Below are positions 5,719-6,569 of a stretch of DNA of 6,569 nt, in pieces (positions within the stretch are counted from its first letter, which is position 1; every line of letters starts with the position of its first letter). A program made the translations under genes and the position numbers. The notes beneath the pieces were generated by a model that saw nothing but the letters and a program-made list of their open reading frames with translations, searched no databases and was not told the DNA's origin. Origin of the DNA: JAVVUQ01 sp036653075 (lineage in GTDB: Bacteria; Bacillota; Clostridia; Christensenellales; CAG-314); the NCBI GenBank assembly GCA_036653075.1, contig JAVVUQ010000081.1, forward strand, positions 1 through 6,569, read 5' to 3'.

Positions 5719-5724
5719 TATAAT
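5719..5724 (+). promoter_or_regulatory. -10 element of a surE promoter
   Basis: A perfect TATAAT lies 23 bp before the ATG at 5748. The -35 region (about 5696-5701) is weak. Transcription would start near 5731, leaving a very short leader of about 11 nt to the ATG at 5742 or 17 nt to the one at 5748. surE is therefore probably transcribed separately from the carboxyltransferase genes. Confidence 0.55.
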
Positions 5725-5747
5725 ACAATAAAAAGGTAATAATGTAT

Positions 5748-6503
5748 ATGAAAATATTATTGACTAACGATGACGGAATAAATTCCATAGGTATAAAGAT
5801 TTTGGCGGAGAAATTATGCAAAAATCATACAGTATATGTTTTTGCTCCGAGCGACCAAAAATCAGCTTGTAGCCAAAGTTTGACAGTACATTCTACGTTT
5901 GGATATAAACAGATACAGTGGACGGGGATTGAAAAAACTATTTCTGTGGAAGGAACGCCTTCAGATTGCGTAAAGTTGGCAACTAAGCATTTTTCATTAC
6001 AGCCAGACTTGGTTATTTCAGGGCCTAACGAAGGTTCAAACTTAGGTACTGATATTTTGTATTCAGGCACAGTTGCAGGCGCAATGGAAGGAGCAATTTG
6101 TGGGTTTAAATCGATTGCTATTTCACAGTGCGGTAGACTTAGGAATCCTTCAAAACTAATTGATTACATATACGATAATTTAGATGAGTTATATAAATAT
6201 AATTTTGAAGATAGTATATTGAATATAAACTATCCCGATTGCGAAAATTCTGAAATACAGGGAATTAAAATCACCAAGATGGGCAAAACAAATTATTCTG
6301 ACAGATACGAACATTTTCAAATAGAAGGAAAAAGTACGTATAAATTAGTCGGGCGTATTTTACAACACGACGATAATGCAGAAGATTGCGATACAAAATT
6401 GTCGCAACATAATTATATAACAATTACGCCGTTAAAATTGGATAGAACGGAATATCAAGCGTACGAAATGGTAAAAAATCTAAAATTAAAAAATTGGAAT
6501 TAA
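5748..6503 (+). CDS. surE: 5'/3'-nucleotidase SurE
   Basis: SurE is a metal-dependent phosphatase of nucleoside monophosphates, linked to stationary-phase survival. The protein is 251 residues from 5748. It opens with MKILLTNDDG, giving metal ligands Asp8 and Asp9. Ser39 lies in APSDQKSACSQSLTV (33-47), followed by SVEGTPSDCVKLA (66-78). Asn94 lies in SGPNEGSNLGTDILYSGTVA, the family's nucleotide/metal loop, and ITITPLKLDRTEY lies near the end. From the ATG at 5748, Asp8, Asp9 and Ser39 fall on the numbering typical of the family, which favours it over the in-frame ATG at 5742. The AAGGT at 5733-5737 is also very close to 5742. The length is normal for SurE and all metal ligands are present, so the enzyme should be active. 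It has its own -10 element and no functional tie to the preceding genes. Confidence 0.93.
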   Translation: MKILLTNDDGINSIGIKILAEKLCKNHTVYVFAPSDQKSACSQSLTVHSTFGYKQIQWTGIEKTISVEGTPSDCVKLATKHFSLQPDLVISGPNEGSNLGTDILYSGTVAGAMEGAICGFKSIAISQCGRLRNPSKLIDYIYDNLDELYKYNFEDSILNINYPDCENSEIQGIKITKMGKTNYSDRYEHFQIEGKSTYKLVGRILQHDDNAEDCDTKLSQHNYITITPLKLDRTEYQAYEMVKNLKLKNWN

Positions 6504-6514
6504 ATTAAAATATA

Positions 6515-6569
6515 AATAAAAACTTAGAAAAACGAATAAAAACTTAGAAAAACGAATAAAAACTTAGAA
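6515..6569. repeat. 20-bp tandem repeat with phased A5 tracts, running off the window
   Basis: The unit AATAAAAACTTAGAAAAACG occurs at 6515-6534 and 6535-6554, then 15 bases of a third copy reach the window end. All copies are identical. Each unit holds two A5 tracts 10 bp apart, so A5 runs start at 6518, 6528, 6538, 6548 and 6558 in perfect helical phase. The array begins 12 bp after the surE stop. It is not CRISPR-like, because it has no spacers. The full copy number cannot be seen. Confidence 0.9.

Noticed and set aside
6515..6569. CRISPR or terminator after surE
   Set aside because: The repeats are contiguous 20-mers without spacers. There is no hairpin and no T-run on the plus strand.

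Overview
The window is AT-rich bacterial DNA (by eye roughly one third G+C in genes and far lower between them). It uses the standard genetic code, with TGG for Trp and TGA as a stop. Strong purine-rich Shine-Dalgarno sites, near-consensus sigma-70-type promoters and the gene set fit an anaerobic, fermentative low-GC Firmicute (Clostridia-like). This is an inference, and I cannot name a species.

Layout. Positions 1-541 hold no convincing gene. They contain helically phased A-tracts (44-121), two and a half copies of a 43-bp tandem repeat (178-279), a decayed 42-bp repeat (340-423) and a good extended -10 promoter (481-509). Positions 542-5589 carry five co-directional genes for a biotin-dependent carboxyl-transfer and sodium-pump system. 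In order they are a divergent 12S/MmdA-type acyl-CoA carboxyltransferase, an OadG/MmdD-type small membrane subunit, a free-standing biotin carrier (1.3S type), the OadB-type sodium-pumping carboxybiotin decarboxylase, and a 5S/OadA-type pyruvate/oxaloacetate carboxyltransferase without its own biotin domain. The first three genes are tightly packed. The last two each follow an AT-rich gap of 125-156 bp. A separately promoted surE nucleotidase gene (about 5748-6503) follows, and the window ends inside a 20-bp tandem repeat with phased A5 tracts.

How the genes could work together. The biotin on Lys107 of the carrier would shuttle a carboxyl group between up to three sites: an acyl-CoA site (12S-like), a pyruvate/oxaloacetate site (5S-like) and the membrane decarboxylase OadB, with OadG holding the assembly at the membrane. 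The parts list is therefore that of a methylmalonyl-CoA:pyruvate transcarboxylase (12S + 5S + 1.3S) merged with a sodium-pump decarboxylase (beta + gamma). No biotin carboxylase is encoded here, so the carboxyl group must come from a substrate (or from a subunit encoded elsewhere) rather than from ATP plus bicarbonate at this locus. The 12S-like protein departs from the family at the oxyanion-hole glycine motifs, so its substrate, or whether it is catalytic at all, is open.

The most unusual points are this hybrid complex, the altered active site of the 12S-like subunit, the 43-bp and 20-bp tandem repeats, and phased A-tracts at both ends of the window.
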